From contig NZ_JARGNB010000002.1 of the NCBI RefSeq assembly GCF_030167915.1, positions 744,001-808,000 of the forward strand: DNA of 64,000 nucleotides, written 5' to 3'. The position numbers and the translations under genes are program-made. Within the stretch, counting starts at the first letter, position 1; each line of letters opens with the position of its first letter. The stretch is from Aquabacterium humicola (GTDB lineage: Bacteria > Pseudomonadota > Gammaproteobacteria > Burkholderiales > Burkholderiaceae_C). The notes beneath the pieces are model-generated. The model searched no databases. It was given only the letters and a program-made list of their open reading frames with translations, and was not told the DNA's origin. Shown here piece by piece: positions 1 through 11,091 of this stretch.

Positions 1-122
1 GGCCCCGGGACCCGCAGCGAAGCTGCCATCCCTTCAGCGTCCCAGATATTGCCGTCGTGCAGCGCTTCGCAGTCTTGGCCTGCACCAGTCGATCCGCAAC
101 TTGGCGTTGATGACCGCCGCGC
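1..122. other. Left-edge sequence without a supported gene
   Basis: This is the stretch before scpB. Short open runs exist in more than one frame, for example one ending at the TGA at 140-142, but none shows a motif I recognise. It may hold the last codons of an upstream gene cut by the window edge. I see no tRNA, clear promoter or terminator in it. Confidence 0.4.
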
Positions 123-152
123 GTGAGCGCAGGCACCGATGAACAGAGGTTC

Positions 153-983
153 ATGAATACCCACGAGGCCAAGCGTGTCCTCGAGACCGCGCTGATCTGC
201 GCGCAGCAGCCGATGCCGCTGCGCGAGATGCGCAGCCTGTTCGACGAGCAGGTCGGCGCCGACACCATTCGCACGCTGCTCGATGAGCTGGTGCGCGACT
301 GGGAAGACCGCGGCGTCGAGCTCGTCGCGCTGTCCACCGGCTGGCGTTTCCAGAGCCGGCCCGAGATGCGCGTCTTCCTCGACCGGCTGCACCCCGAGAA
401 ACCGCCGCGCTACTCGCGCGCGACGATGGAGACGCTGGCGATCATCGCGTACCGCCAGCCGGTGACGCGTGGCGACATCGAGGACATCCGCGGTGTCACC
501 GTCTCCAGCCAGATCGTCAAGCAGCTGGAGGATCGCGGCTGGATCGAGGCCATCGGTTATCGCGAAGCGCCGGGCCGTCCGGCGCTTTACGCGACGACGC
601 GGCAGTTCCTCGATGACCTGGGCCTTGCCAGCCTCGACCAGTTGCCGGCCATCGAAGGGCCGCCGACCGCGGCCGCGCTGGATGCGGCCGCCGACGGACA
701 AGCGCTGCTGCTGCCCGCCGACGGCCAGGGCGCGCTGCCGCTCGATGCGACGCCTGCGGCCGAGGCCGCGGCACCCGACGCAGTCCCCGCGGCCGAAGCG
801 CCTGCGCCCGACCCGGCCGCAGCGGCCGACGCCGCGCCCCTCGAACCGGTGCCGGCCGCCGATGCCGCGCCCACGGACGCGCCCGCTGCGGCCGACGCCG
901 CGCCGCTCGACGCAGCCGCCACGCTCCCCGATCCGACGTCCGTTCCCACCCCCGACGACTCTTCCCCCGCCTCGCACGCATGA
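153..983 (+). CDS. scpB: SMC-ScpAB condensin subunit ScpB
   Basis: ScpB is the winged-helix kleisin partner that, with ScpA and SMC, condenses and segregates the chromosome. The first ~170 residues are the conserved ScpB region: an N-terminal winged helix, the stretch [20 protein letters not shown] typical of the family, and GRPALYATT before the end of the core. I chose ATG 153 because AGAGG lies at 145-149 and the product then begins [14 protein letters not shown], as in related betaproteobacteria; GTG 123 is an in-frame alternative. From residue ~175 to 276 the protein runs into an Ala/Pro/Asp-rich tail with imperfect AADAAPL-like repeats, making it longer than the usual ~200 residues. The tail is probably disordered. 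The stop overlaps the rluB start (ATGA). Confidence 0.93.
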   Translation: MNTHEAKRVLETALICAQQPMPLREMRSLFDEQVGADTIRTLLDELVRDWEDRGVELVALSTGWRFQSRPEMRVFLDRLHPEKPPRYSRATMETLAIIAYRQPVTRGDIEDIRGVTVSSQIVKQLEDRGWIEAIGYREAPGRPALYATTRQFLDDLGLASLDQLPAIEGPPTAAALDAAADGQALLLPADGQGALPLDATPAAEAAAPDAVPAAEAPAPDPAAAADAAPLEPVPAADAAPTDAPAAADAAPLDAAATLPDPTSVPTPDDSSPASHA

Positions 984-3094
984 ACCCGCAAGACACCGAT
1001 CCGCTTCAGCCCGAGGACACCGGCGCAGCCGCCGCCGAGACGGCGCCCAAGCCGCGCCGCCGTCGCACGACGAGCAAGGCTGCCGCAGCCGAGTCCGCCG
1101 CAGTCGAGTCCACGGCGCCGGACGCCCCGACCGAGGCCGCCGTCGCGGTGCCGGCGGCCGACCTGCCGCCGGTGGAAGCCGCCGAGGCCGCTGAGGCCGC
1201 GCCGGTCAAGCCCAAGCGCACGCGCCGCAAGGCCGTCGCGGCAGCCGAAGCGGAGGTTCCGGCCGAAGCGGCGGGGCCGACCGAGGCCCCGTATGTCGGC
1301 GCCGTGGCGCCCGGGGTGGCGGAGCCGATGCCGGTCGCGCCGATCGCGCCGGCCGCGCCGATGGCGCCGGCCCCTGCGTCGGTGATCGCCGCGGGCGAGC
1401 CGGTGGGACAGAAGCGCACGGCCGCTGCCGATGCCGAAAGCGCCGAAGGTTCGGGCGGTGCAGGGCCTACTGGTGGCGCGGAAGGTGGTGCTGCAGGTGG
1501 CGAAGCCGGTGATGGCCGCGAAAACGCCGAGGGCGCCGAGAGCGCCGAAGGCGCCGAGGAAGGCGAGGCCGGTGATGGCCAGCGCCGCCGCAACAGGCGC
1601 CGTCGCGGTCGGCGTGGGGGCGCCGATCGCGCAGCCGCCGAGGGCGCGCCCGCGGCCGAACCCGTGGTCGCCGCGGGCGGTGTCGACGAGGCCGATGACG
1701 AGGACGACGAAGACGACGAGCCGGCCGCTGCGCCCGCCGCGCCGCTGCCGCCGGTCGATGCCGGCGAAACCTTCGCCGACGTGCTGTCTGGTGCCTACGA
1801 CGCGCTGCCGTCCGAGGATATCGAGGCCATTCCCGAGCGCCGCGTGCTGGCTGCCGAGCCGGACGCACCGAAGCTGCACAAGGTGCTGGCGCAGGCCGGA
1901 GTCGGCTCGCGCCGCGACATGGAGCAACTGATCGTCGAGGGCCGCGTCACGGTCAACGGCCAGCCGGCGCATGTCGGCCAGCGCATCTCGTTCGGCGACC
2001 AGATCAAGGTGGCCGGCAAGCCGGTCAAGGTGCGCATCGTGCCGCCGCTGCCGCGTGTGATCGCGTACCACAAGCCGGTCGGCGAGGTCGTCACGCACGA
2101 TGACCCGGAGCGCCGTCCCACCGTGTTCCGCCGCCTGCCGAGGCTGCCGCAAGGCAAGTGGCAGTCGGTCGGCCGCCTCGACATCAACACCGAGGGCCTG
2201 CTGCTGTTCACCAACTCCGGCGAGCTCGCGAACCAGCTGATGCATCCGCGCTTCGGCGTCGAGCGCGAGTACGCGGTGCGCGTGCTGGGCACGCTGGACG
2301 AAGACAGCCGCGAGAGCCTGCTCGAAGGCGTCGAGATCGACGGCCAGCGTGCCGCGTTCAAGTCGATCGCCGACGGCGGCGGCGAAGGCGCGAACCACTG
2401 GTACCGCGTGGTCATCAGCGAAGGCCGCAACCGCGAGGTGCGCAAGCTCTTCGACAGCGTCGACCTCACCGTGAGCCGGCTGATCCGCATCCGCTACGGC
2501 TGCGTCGTGCTGCCGCGCGGCCTGAAGCGGGGCGTGTGGGTGGACCTGAACGAAGCCGAGGTGCGCGAACTGCGCCGCCTGTCCGGTGTCCGCGACGGTG
2601 GCCAGCCGCAGGCTTCGCAAGGGCCGCGCCAGAACGATGGTGGCGGCAAGGCGCGCCGCAACCGGCGCGGTCGCGGCGGGGATCGCAACGACCGCAATGA
2701 CCGCAACGATCGCGGCGACCGCGTGGACCGCGGTGTTGACCGGGGCGACCGCTTCGAGCGCCGTGAACCGGGCGAGGGCGGCCCGATCCCGAACCCGCTG
2801 CAGCAGACCTTCGACAAGCGTGCGATCAAGGAGGCGCGCCAGCCGCGCCGCGAGTACTCCGAGGACGGCCCGATCCCGAACCCGCTCGAGCAGACCTACG
2901 ACAAGCGCTTCGTGCAGAAGCAGCGTGGCTTCGGCGGCGGTGGTGGCGGTGGCCGCAACAAGCAGGGTGGCGACGGTGGCGGCCAGCCCGATCCGATGAA
3001 GACCTCGGTCGGCTACATCGGCGCCGATGCCTTCGTGCGCAAGTTCCAGCAGCAGGGCGGCGGGCGCGGCGGCAAGCGCCGCGGCGGACGCTGA
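980..3094 (+). CDS. rluB: 23S rRNA pseudouridine synthase RluB with long disordered tails
   Basis: RluB converts a uridine of 23S rRNA helix 89 (U2605 in E. coli) to pseudouridine. The 704-residue product has three parts. Residues 1-~290 are Ala/Pro/Glu-rich with basic islands such as [13 protein letters not shown]. An S4 RNA-binding domain starts at K298 ([15 protein letters not shown]). The RsuA/RluB catalytic domain follows, with the [11 protein letters not shown] motif at 398-408 and catalytic Asp401. Beyond residue ~540 is a Gly/Arg/Asp-rich tail with DRN/DRG repeats and two copies of a GPIPNPL(Q/E)QT(F/Y)DKR motif at 601 and 630. The catalytic core is normal in size; the extensions more than double E. 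coli RluB (~290 residues). The gene is translationally coupled to scpB. RluB rather than RsuA/RluE is chosen from the scpB linkage and the tail. Confidence 0.9.
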   Translation: MNPQDTDPLQPEDTGAAAAETAPKPRRRRTTSKAAAAESAAVESTAPDAPTEAAVAVPAADLPPVEAAEAAEAAPVKPKRTRRKAVAAAEAEVPAEAAGPTEAPYVGAVAPGVAEPMPVAPIAPAAPMAPAPASVIAAGEPVGQKRTAAADAESAEGSGGAGPTGGAEGGAAGGEAGDGRENAEGAESAEGAEEGEAGDGQRRRNRRRRGRRGGADRAAAEGAPAAEPVVAAGGVDEADDEDDEDDEPAAAPAAPLPPVDAGETFADVLSGAYDALPSEDIEAIPERRVLAAEPDAPKLHKVLAQAGVGSRRDMEQLIVEGRVTVNGQPAHVGQRISFGDQIKVAGKPVKVRIVPPLPRVIAYHKPVGEVVTHDDPERRPTVFRRLPRLPQGKWQSVGRLDINTEGLLLFTNSGELANQLMHPRFGVEREYAVRVLGTLDEDSRESLLEGVEIDGQRAAFKSIADGGGEGANHWYRVVISEGRNREVRKLFDSVDLTVSRLIRIRYGCVVLPRGLKRGVWVDLNEAEVRELRRLSGVRDGGQPQASQGPRQNDGGGKARRNRRGRGGDRNDRNDRNDRGDRVDRGVDRGDRFERREPGEGGPIPNPLQQTFDKRAIKEARQPRREYSEDGPIPNPLEQTYDKRFVQKQRGFGGGGGGGRNKQGGDGGGQPDPMKTSVGYIGADAFVRKFQQQGGGRGGKRRGGR

Positions 3095-3130
3095 CCGACC
3101 GTGGTGCATGGGATGGTCATCGTCCCTGGC

Positions 3131-3136
3131 TAGAAT
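3131..3136 (+). promoter_or_regulatory. Candidate -10 element for ndk
   Basis: TAGAAT in a locally AT-rich stretch, 40 bases before the ndk start. No convincing -35 box is visible at 16-18 bases upstream, so the call rests on the -10 hexamer, its position and the change in base composition. Confidence 0.4.
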
Positions 3137-3175
3137 AGCGGGTTAACTTTTAAGTCTTTGATTCAGGAGAACTTT

Positions 3176-3601
3176 ATGGCCATCGAACGCACGCTCTCGA
3201 TCATCAAGCCCGACGCCGTGGCGAAGAACGTGATCGGCCAGATCTACGCCCGCTTCGAAGGCGCCGGCCTGAAGATCGTCGCGGCCAAGATGGCGCACCT
3301 GTCGCGCGGCGAAGCCGAAGCCTTCTACGCGGTGCACAAGGCGCGTCCGTTCTTCAAGGACCTGGTCGACTTCATGATCTCCGGCCCGGTGATGATCCAG
3401 GCGCTCGAAGGCGAGAACGCGATCGCCAAGAACCGCGAGCTGATGGGCGCCACCGACCCGAAGAAGGCCGAGAAGGGCACCATCCGCGCCGACTTCGCCG
3501 AGAGCATCGACGCCAATGCCGTGCACGGCTCGGACGCGCCGGAGACCGCCGCTGTCGAAGTGGCGTTCTTCTTCCCGGGCATGAACGTCTACAGCCGCTG
3601 A
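3176..3601 (+). CDS. ndk: Nucleoside diphosphate kinase
   Basis: Ndk transfers the gamma phosphate of ATP to other NDPs through a phosphohistidine and balances the NTP/dNTP pools. The 141-residue product has the normal family length. It opens [12 protein letters not shown] and carries the active-site motif NAVHGSDA with His117, the same number as in E. coli. ATG 3176 is preferred over the upstream TTG at 3158 because CAGGAGA lies at 3165-3171, correctly spaced, and MAIERT is the standard N-terminus. The gene has its own short upstream region and sits between rluB and rlmN, the usual order in Burkholderiales. Confidence 0.97.
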   Translation: MAIERTLSIIKPDAVAKNVIGQIYARFEGAGLKIVAAKMAHLSRGEAEAFYAVHKARPFFKDLVDFMISGPVMIQALEGENAIAKNRELMGATDPKKAEKGTIRADFAESIDANAVHGSDAPETAAVEVAFFFPGMNVYSR

Positions 3602-3633
3602 ACTTCAGCGCTCCCGCGGCGGTCAAGCGGAAC

Positions 3634-4796
<1,163 letters not shown>

Positions 4797-4800
<4 letters not shown>

Positions 4801-5615
4801 TCCGAGGTTCGTTGCGTGCCGCCGCCTGGCTGGCCGGCCTGGTCGCCGGTGCAAGCCTGCTCGGCGCCTGCGCGTCGTCGTCCCCTGCGCCGGCCCCGAG
4901 TCCGCCGCCACCGGAGCGGCGCGTGCCGTCCAACGATCCGCAGGAGCTCGAGCGCCGCGCCCAGGTTCGGCTGCAGCTGGCCGAGGCCTATTTCGGCCAG
5001 GGCCAGTACGACACCGCGCTCGAGGAGGTTCGCCGGTCTCTGGCCGCGAACCCGTCTTTCGGCCCGGCGTACAACCTGCGCGCGTTGATCCTGGCGGCCC
5101 AGGGGGACGAGGGCCAGGCCGAGGAGAGTTTCCGCCGCGCGCTGCAGATCAATGCCCGCGATGTCGACGCGATGCACAACTACGGCTGGTTCCTGTGCAT
5201 GCGCCAGCGCTACCCGGACGCGATGGCGCAGTTCGACCAGGTGCTGGCGATCCAGCGTGGCGCCGCCCGGACGCTGACGGCGCGCGGCGTCTGCCAGGCC
5301 CGTGCGGGGCAATGGCCGGAGGCCGAGGCGTCGCTGATGCGGGCCTACGAGCTCGACCCGTCGAACCCGGTCACCGCCCTGAACCTGAGCGACGTGCTGG
5401 TGCGCCGCGGCGAGCTGACGCGTGCGCGCTTCTACATCGCGCGTGTCAACGCGGTGCCCGACAACGCCAATCCGCAGACCCTGTGGCTGGCCGCGCGCAT
5501 CGAGCACAAGCTGGGCAATGCGGTCGGGGCGCGCGACTTCGGCGAGCGCATCCGCGCCCGCTTCCCGCAGGCAGCCGAGCTGTTGCTGTTCGACCGGGGC
5601 CGCTTCGATGAGTGA
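4797..5615 (+). CDS. pilW: Type IV pilus biogenesis/stability lipoprotein PilW (PilF)
   Basis: PilW/PilF is an outer-membrane lipoprotein pilotin needed to assemble the type IV pilus secretin. The product (272 residues) has a lipoprotein signal peptide with lipobox LGAC and acylated Cys25, then a Pro/Ala-rich linker. Several TPR units follow, for example [19 protein letters not shown] and [21 protein letters not shown]. The rlmN-pilW-rodZ-ispG order is the classic arrangement in beta- and gammaproteobacteria and supports the assignment over a generic TPR protein. The 3' end overlaps the start of the next gene by 8 bases. Confidence 0.9.
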
Positions 5616-6504
5616 GCCGATGACCGACCGGACGGAGGCCCCGGCCAGCGGCGCCGGCGCGGTGCTGCGCGCGGCGCGCCAGCGCCAGGGCCTGCACATC
5701 GCCGCGCTGGCCGCGTCGATCAAGGTCGCGCCCTCGAAGCTGGAGGCCCTGGAAGCCGGCCGCTACGACGAGCTGCCGGATGCCACCTTCACCCGTGCGC
5801 TGGCGCAGAGCGTTTGCCGCGTGCTGAAGATCGATGCCGCGCCGGTGCTGGCGCAGCTGCCCTCGAGCGGGCCCGCGGCGCTCGATCGCGTCGACAACGG
5901 CCTGAACACCCCGTTCCGGGAGCGGCCGGCACGGCTGACGCCGAACGAGTGGCTGGTGCCGCGCCAGCCGGCGTTGTGGGTCGCGTTGCTGCTGCTCGTG
6001 GCCGCCGCGGCGTTCATGCTGGCGCCGAACGCGTGGTGGTCGAACTGGCGCAGCGGCACCGACACCGCCGCCACGCCGTCGACGGTGACCGAGACGCCGC
6101 CCGCTGCGGCGCCCACGGTCATCGCCGTGCCGGTCGCCACCGCGCCGGCGGTCGAAGCCTCGGGCGCCGCGCCGTCCCCCGACGCACCGGCCGCGGCCAG
6201 CGGCGCGGCAGCGCCGGTGATGGCAGCGGCCAGCGTGCCGGCTCCGGCGCCGGTCGCGCCTGCACCCGCGGGCGCCGCCCAGGTGCGCGCAGTGCAGGCC
6301 ACCTGGGTCCAGGCGGTCGATGGCCGCGGCCAGACCGTGATCGCGCGCACCCTGCAGGCCGGCGAGACCTTCGACCTCGTCGGTCCGCGCCCCTACCGCG
6401 TGCGCATCGGCAATGTGCGCGGCACCGAGCTGCTGGACCGCGGACAGGCGATCGACCTCGCTTCGCGCACGCGGGACAACGTCGTCAACGTCGAGCTGCC
6501 ATGA
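5608..6504 (+). CDS. rodZ: RodZ-type cytoskeletal membrane protein (HTH + DUF4115)
   Basis: RodZ links the MreB cytoskeleton to the wall-synthesis machinery and sets cell shape. The product (298 residues) has a Cro-type helix-turn-helix at about 18-85 ([19 protein letters not shown]). A single membrane helix follows at about 122-141, then a long Ala/Pro/Val-rich periplasmic linker. The C-terminal DUF4115 beta domain contains the motifs [13 protein letters not shown] and PYRVRIGN. The start at 5608 overlaps the pilW stop; an alternative ATG lies at 5620. The stop overlaps ispG (ATGA), as in many relatives. The cytoplasmic HTH of this family binds MreB and is not primarily a DNA regulator. Confidence 0.85.
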   Translation: MSEPMTDRTEAPASGAGAVLRAARQRQGLHIAALAASIKVAPSKLEALEAGRYDELPDATFTRALAQSVCRVLKIDAAPVLAQLPSSGPAALDRVDNGLNTPFRERPARLTPNEWLVPRQPALWVALLLLVAAAAFMLAPNAWWSNWRSGTDTAATPSTVTETPPAAAPTVIAVPVATAPAVEASGAAPSPDAPAAASGAAAPVMAAASVPAPAPVAPAPAGAAQVRAVQATWVQAVDGRGQTVIARTLQAGETFDLVGPRPYRVRIGNVRGTELLDRGQAIDLASRTRDNVVNVELP

Positions 6505-7814
6505 ATCCCCCCGAACCTTCCGCCGATGTGACGAGCGACGAGCTGCGCGACGACGAACAGCCGATCCTGCCGGCGGCCATCCCGCCGCGTCGCACGCGCC
6601 AGGCGCGCGTGCGCTGGGGCGATCGCCTGGTGACCATCGGCGGCGACGCGCCGGTTCGCGTGCAGTCGATGACCAACACCGACACGGTCGACGTCATCGA
6701 GACCGCGATCCAGGTCAAGGAACTGGCGATCGCCGGCTCGGAGCTGGTGCGCATCACCGTCAATACGCCCGAGGCGGCCAAGGCCGTGCCGGCGATCCGC
6801 GAGCAGCTCGACCGCATGGGCATCGACGTGCCGCTGATCGGCGACTTCCACTACAACGGCCATACGCTGCTGACCGAGTACCCCGACTGCGCCGCCGCGC
6901 TGTCGAAGTACCGCATCAACCCCGGCAACGTCGGCAAGGGCGCCAAGCGCGACCGGCAGTTCGCGCAGATGATCGAAGCCGCGATCCGCCACGACAAGGC
7001 GGTGCGCATCGGCGTCAACTGGGGCTCGCTCGACCAGGAGCTGCTGGCGTCGCTGATGGATGCCAATGCGCGCCGCGCGACGCCCTGGGACGCGAAGCAG
7101 GTGATGTACCAGGCGCTGGTGCAGTCGGCGCTGCAGTCGGCCGACTGGGCGGCCGAGCTCGGCCTCGACCCGAACCAGATCATCATCAGCTGCAAGGTCA
7201 GCGGCGTGCAGGACCTGGTCACCGTCTACCAGGCGCTCAGCCGGCGCTGCGACTACGCGCTGCACCTGGGCCTGACCGAAGCCGGCATGGGCACCAAGGG
7301 CACGGTGGCCTCGTCGGTGGCGCTCGGGCAGCTGCTGCAGCAGGGCATCGGCGACACGATCCGCGTCTCGCTGACGCCGCAGCCGGGCGAGGCCCGCACG
7401 CAGGAAGTGGTCGTCGCGCTGGAGATCCTGCAGGCGCTGGGCCTGCGCCACTTCAACCCCAGCGTCACCGCCTGCCCGGGTTGCGGCCGCACGACGAGCA
7501 CCACCTTCCAGGAGCTCGCCAAGCAGATCGACGACCACCTGCGCGCGATGATGCCGGTGTGGAAATCGCGCTATCCCGGCGTCGAGAACCTGAAGGTCGC
7601 GGTGATGGGCTGCATCGTCAACGGCCCCGGCGAGAGCAAACATGCCGACATCGGCATCAGCCTGCCCGGCACCGGCGAAGCGCCGGCCGCGCCGGTGTTC
7701 ATCGACGGCGCGAAGGCGATGACCCTGCGCGGCGAGGGCATCGCGCAGGAGTTCCACCGCATCGTCGAGGACTACATCGAGCGCCGCTTCGGCTCGGTGA
7801 CCGCGGCGCATTGA
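6501..7814 (+). CDS. ispG: 4-hydroxy-3-methylbut-2-en-1-yl diphosphate synthase (flavodoxin)
   Basis: IspG carries out the penultimate step of the MEP isoprenoid pathway, opening the cyclodiphosphate MEcPP to HMBPP. The product has 437 residues. The N-terminal TIM barrel opens [11 protein letters not shown]. The C-terminal [4Fe-4S] ligands are Cys325 and Cys328 in ACPGCGRT and Cys371 in [10 protein letters not shown], with the conserved Glu378. It is longer than E. coli IspG (372) because of an insertion in the barrel, normal for betaproteobacteria. ATG 6501 overlaps the rodZ stop. IspG supplies precursors used by UppS further along the window. Confidence 0.96.
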   Translation: MNPPEPSADVTSDELRDDEQPILPAAIPPRRTRQARVRWGDRLVTIGGDAPVRVQSMTNTDTVDVIETAIQVKELAIAGSELVRITVNTPEAAKAVPAIREQLDRMGIDVPLIGDFHYNGHTLLTEYPDCAAALSKYRINPGNVGKGAKRDRQFAQMIEAAIRHDKAVRIGVNWGSLDQELLASLMDANARRATPWDAKQVMYQALVQSALQSADWAAELGLDPNQIIISCKVSGVQDLVTVYQALSRRCDYALHLGLTEAGMGTKGTVASSVALGQLLQQGIGDTIRVSLTPQPGEARTQEVVVALEILQALGLRHFNPSVTACPGCGRTTSTTFQELAKQIDDHLRAMMPVWKSRYPGVENLKVAVMGCIVNGPGESKHADIGISLPGTGEAPAAPVFIDGAKAMTLRGEGIAQEFHRIVEDYIERRFGSVTAAH

Positions 7815-7841
7815 TGGCCGCTCGCTTCTTCCGTTAGCCCC

Positions 7842-7860
7842 GCGCGCCGTGAAGGCGCGC
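7842..7860 (+). terminator. Hairpin after ispG
   Basis: GCGCGCC and GGCGCGC form a perfect 7-bp stem around a 5-base loop, 28 bases after the ispG stop. There is no downstream T-run, so it may be an mRNA 3'-end or attenuation structure rather than an intrinsic terminator. Confidence 0.3.
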
Positions 7861-7911
7861 AGACCGCATCCCCGCGTGCCGCACGACTCCGGCTCGCCAC
7901 TCCCCCCGAAC

Positions 7912-9225
7912 ATGAGCAACAACGTCCTGCGAGCCATCAAGGGCATGAACGACATCCTGCCGGGCAGTGTCCCGCGCAAGGACAAGCTGCCCGACAGCGG
8001 GCTGTGGCTGTGGTTCGAGAACACCGTGCGCTCGGTGCTCTCGCGCTACGGCTACCAGTACCTGCTGACCCCCACCGTCGAGCCGACGGCGCTGTTCGTG
8101 CGGGGCCTCGGCGAGGTGACCGACATCGTCGAGAAGGAGATGTACTCCTGGACCGACGAGATGAACGGCGACCGGCTGACGCTGCGCCCCGAGGCCACCG
8201 CCGGCATCGTGCGCGCGATGGTCGAGCACAACGCGCTGTACAACGGCCCGCTGCGGCTGTGGACCATCGGCGCGATGTTCCGCCACGAGCGGCCGCAGAA
8301 GGGCCGCTACCGCCAGTTCCACCAGCTCGACGTCGAAGCGCTGGGCTTCGCCGGGCCGGACGTCGATGCCGAGCTGATCCTGATGGTGCGGCGGCTGTGG
8401 CAGGAACTCGGCCTCGTCGTCGGCCAGCACGTGCGGCTGGAGCTCAACAGCCTGGGCCAGCCGGCCGAGCGCCAGACGCACCGCGAGGCGCTGATCGCCT
8501 ACTTCGAGGCGCATGCCGATCAGCTCGACGAGGACGCGAAGCGCCGGCTCCACAGCAACCCGCTGCGCATCCTCGACACCAAGAACCCCGCGATGCAGGC
8601 GCTGGTCGAGGCCGCGCCGACGCTGATGGACTTCCTCGGCGGGCAGTCGCTCGCGCACTTCGACGCGGTGAAGGCCGTGCTCGACGCCGCCGGGCTCGAG
8701 TACCGCGTCAATACGCGCCTGGTGCGCGGCATGGACTACTACAACCTGACGGTCTTCGAGTGGGTCACCGACCAGCTCGGCTCGCAGGGCACGGTCTGCG
8801 GCGGCGGGCGTTACGACGGCCTGTTCGAGCAGCTCGGCGGCAAGCCGGCGCCGGCGGTGGGCTTCGGCCTGGGCATCGAACGGCTGCTGCTGCTGATCCA
8901 GGAACTCGGCCTGCCCGTCCCCGATGCGGCGCCCGACGCCTACGCGGTGATCGCAGAGCCGCAGGCGCTGCCGCGGGCGCTGCTGACGATCGAGGCGCTG
9001 CGGGCGCAGGGACTCGCGGTGCAGATGCACGCGGGCGGCGGCAGCATGAAGGCGCAGTTCAAGAAGGCCGATGCCTCTGGCGCCCGCTTTGCGCTGGTGT
9101 TCGGCGGCGACGAGCTGGCGCAGGGCATGGTCGCCCTGAAGCCGCTGCGCGACGGCGGTGGCGCGCAGTCGCTGCGGCCGCTCGCCGATGCGGCCGCCTG
9201 GGCGCAAGAACTCCGCAACGCATAA
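7912..9225 (+). CDS. hisS: Histidyl-tRNA synthetase
   Basis: Class II aminoacyl-tRNA synthetase that charges tRNA-His. The 437-residue product starts at ATG 7912; an in-frame GTG at 7849 would add a non-conserved 21-residue leader. It contains the N-terminal [10 protein letters not shown], motif 2 ([16 protein letters not shown], with R124-R127), the histidine-specific [15 protein letters not shown] (catalytic Arg272), motif 3 in [11 protein letters not shown], and a C-terminal anticodon-binding domain from about residue 345. No obvious Shine-Dalgarno precedes the ATG, so translation may depend on the upstream run from ispG. Confidence 0.95.
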   Translation: MSNNVLRAIKGMNDILPGSVPRKDKLPDSGLWLWFENTVRSVLSRYGYQYLLTPTVEPTALFVRGLGEVTDIVEKEMYSWTDEMNGDRLTLRPEATAGIVRAMVEHNALYNGPLRLWTIGAMFRHERPQKGRYRQFHQLDVEALGFAGPDVDAELILMVRRLWQELGLVVGQHVRLELNSLGQPAERQTHREALIAYFEAHADQLDEDAKRRLHSNPLRILDTKNPAMQALVEAAPTLMDFLGGQSLAHFDAVKAVLDAAGLEYRVNTRLVRGMDYYNLTVFEWVTDQLGSQGTVCGGGRYDGLFEQLGGKPAPAVGFGLGIERLLLLIQELGLPVPDAAPDAYAVIAEPQALPRALLTIEALRAQGLAVQMHAGGGSMKAQFKKADASGARFALVFGGDELAQGMVALKPLRDGGGAQSLRPLADAAAWAQELRNA

Positions 9226-9270
9226 TCCCCCCCTTTTCGAGACCGGCTTCTGCAACAAGGAGCGGCGCGC

Positions 9271-9954
9271 ATGGCGAAACAACTCGACCTGCAGGAGCAG
9301 GAACAACTCGACGAACTGAAGGCCTTCTGGAAGCAGTACGGCAACCTCATCACCGGCGTGCTGACGCTGGCGCTGCTGGCCTTCGCGGCGTGGAACGGCT
9401 GGAACTGGTACCAGCGCGATCAGGCCAAGAAGGCGGGCGCGATGTTCGAGGCGCTGGAACAGGCGGCGGCCGCGGGTGATGCCGCGCGTGGCGCCCAGGT
9501 GCTGAAGGACCTGCAGGAGCGCTATCCGCGCACCACGTACGCGCAGCAGGGCGGCTTGATCGCGGCCAAGCTGCTGGCCGAGAAAGGCCAGGCCGACCAG
9601 GCCCGCGTCGCGCTGACCTGGGTCGCCGACAACGCGCCCGAGGACGAGTACAAGACGATCGCGCGCCTGCGGCTCGCCGGCGTGCTGATGGAAGCGAAGC
9701 AGTACGACGAGGGGCTGAAGCAGCTGGCCGGCGCGACCGCACCGGACTTCGCCGCGCTGGTCGCCGACCGCCGGGGCGACGTGCTGCTCGCGCAGGGCAA
9801 GAAGGACGAGGCCAAGGCCGCCTACGAGGCCGCCTACAAGGGCATGGACGAGAAACTGGACTACCGCCGGCTCGTCGATGCCAAGCTGACGGCACTGGGC
9901 GCCGCGCCCGCTGCCGCGGCAGCGTCGGCTGCCGCTTCGGGGGCCTCACGATGA
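9271..9954 (+). CDS. yfgM: YfgM-type TPR membrane protein (ancillary SecYEG translocon subunit)
   Basis: YfgM is an inner-membrane protein with a periplasmic TPR domain that associates with the Sec translocon and periplasmic chaperones. The product (227 residues) has a cytosolic N-terminus rich in Gln/Glu, one membrane helix at about 25-43, and TPR-like helices containing the family pattern RYPRTTYAQQGGLIAAKLL. The C-terminus is Ala-rich. AAGGAG at 9257-9262 supports the start at 9271. Its position between hisS and bamB matches the conserved yfgM-bamB-der cluster, and the stop overlaps bamB (ATGA). Confidence 0.9.
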   Translation: MAKQLDLQEQEQLDELKAFWKQYGNLITGVLTLALLAFAAWNGWNWYQRDQAKKAGAMFEALEQAAAAGDAARGAQVLKDLQERYPRTTYAQQGGLIAAKLLAEKGQADQARVALTWVADNAPEDEYKTIARLRLAGVLMEAKQYDEGLKQLAGATAPDFAALVADRRGDVLLAQGKKDEAKAAYEAAYKGMDEKLDYRRLVDAKLTALGAAPAAAAASAAASGASR

Positions 9955-11075
9955 GTCGCACGATGAGCGGCCTGGTGCCGCTGCTGCTGGCCGGTCTCGC
10001 GTTGCTGGGCGCGTGTTCGAGCACCGACAAGCCGAAGCCGACACCGCTGGAGTCGGTGACGCCGCAGATCGCCGGCCGCCAGGTGTGGAGCGCGCGGCTC
10101 GATGGCGTGCAGTTCCCGCTGCAGGTCGTCGCGCGCGAGGGCACGTTCGTCGTCGCTTCGACCGGCGGCACCGTTGCCGCGTTCGACGCCCAGAGCGGCC
10201 GCGAGGCCTGGCGCGGTGAGGCCGGCAGCCGCCTGTCCGCTGGCGTGGGCAGCGATGGCCGCTTCGCTGCCGTCGTCACGCAGAACAACGATCTCGTCGT
10301 GCTGGAGCGCGGCAGGAAGTCGTGGACCGCGCAGTTGTCGTCGCGCACGACCACCTCCCCGCTGGTGGCCGGCGAACGTGTCTTCGTCATGGGGGTCGAC
10401 CGGGTCGTGCACGCCTTCGACGCGCTCGATGGGCGCCGGCTGTGGACCTACCGCCGCGCCGGCGAGCCGCTGACGCTCGCGCAGCCCGGCGTGCTCGGCG
10501 TCTACAAGGACACGCTGCTGGTGGGCCAGGGCGCGTCGCTGGTCGGGCTCGATCCGCTGAAGGGCACGCTGCGCTGGGATGTGCCGATCACCTCGCCGCG
10601 CGGCACCAACGAAGTCGAGCGCCTGAACGACCTCGTCGCGCCGCTGCTGCGCGTCGGCGACATGGTTTGCGCGCGCGCCTTCCAGAATGCCGTCGGCTGC
10701 GTCGCGGCGAACACCACGTCGCTGCGCTGGAGCCGCCTCGGCGGCGGGCAGCAGGGCATCGGCGGCGATGCCGACCTGGTGTTCGGCGCCGACGCGTCCG
10801 ACCGCGTCACGGCCTGGAAGGCCGCGAGTGGCGACACCGCCTGGAACAACGAGCGCCTGCTGCATCGCGGCCTGTCCGCGCCGCTGAGCACCGGCCGCAC
10901 GGTCGTCTTCGGCGACGCGGAAGGCCAGGTGCACTTCCTGTCGCGCGACGACGGCAAGACGCTGCTGCGCCTGCCGACCGACGGCTCGGCGGTGGTCGCT
11001 GCGCCGGTGCTGTCCGGCACCACGGTGCTGGTGGTCACGCGCAACGGCGGGCTGTTCGCCTTCCGGCCCGAGTAA
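9951..11075 (+). CDS. bamB: Outer-membrane protein assembly factor BamB
   Basis: BamB is a lipoprotein of the BAM complex that helps deliver beta-barrel proteins to BamA, encoded at 33.9 kb in this window. The 374-residue product has a lipoprotein signal peptide (lipobox LGAC, Cys22) and an eight-bladed propeller made of PQQ-type repeats. These include [19 protein letters not shown] and [16 protein letters not shown]. The length is typical of the family. Its neighbours yfgM and der confirm the assignment. Confidence 0.94.
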   Translation: MSRTMSGLVPLLLAGLALLGACSSTDKPKPTPLESVTPQIAGRQVWSARLDGVQFPLQVVAREGTFVVASTGGTVAAFDAQSGREAWRGEAGSRLSAGVGSDGRFAAVVTQNNDLVVLERGRKSWTAQLSSRTTTSPLVAGERVFVMGVDRVVHAFDALDGRRLWTYRRAGEPLTLAQPGVLGVYKDTLLVGQGASLVGLDPLKGTLRWDVPITSPRGTNEVERLNDLVAPLLRVGDMVCARAFQNAVGCVAANTTSLRWSRLGGGQQGIGGDADLVFGADASDRVTAWKAASGDTAWNNERLLHRGLSAPLSTGRTVVFGDAEGQVHFLSRDDGKTLLRLPTDGSAVVAAPVLSGTTVLVVTRNGGLFAFRPE

Positions 11076-11091
11076 CCGGCGCGGCAGCGAC

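Noticed and set aside
587-3109. An 840-codon minus-strand open frame opposite scpB and rluB
   Set aside because: Low-complexity shadow of the Ala/Pro/Gly-rich rluB sequence; no motif, no ribosome-binding site.
7849-7911. Longer HisS start at GTG 7849
   Set aside because: Adds 21 non-conserved residues; [17 protein letters not shown] from ATG 7912 is the usual N-terminus.
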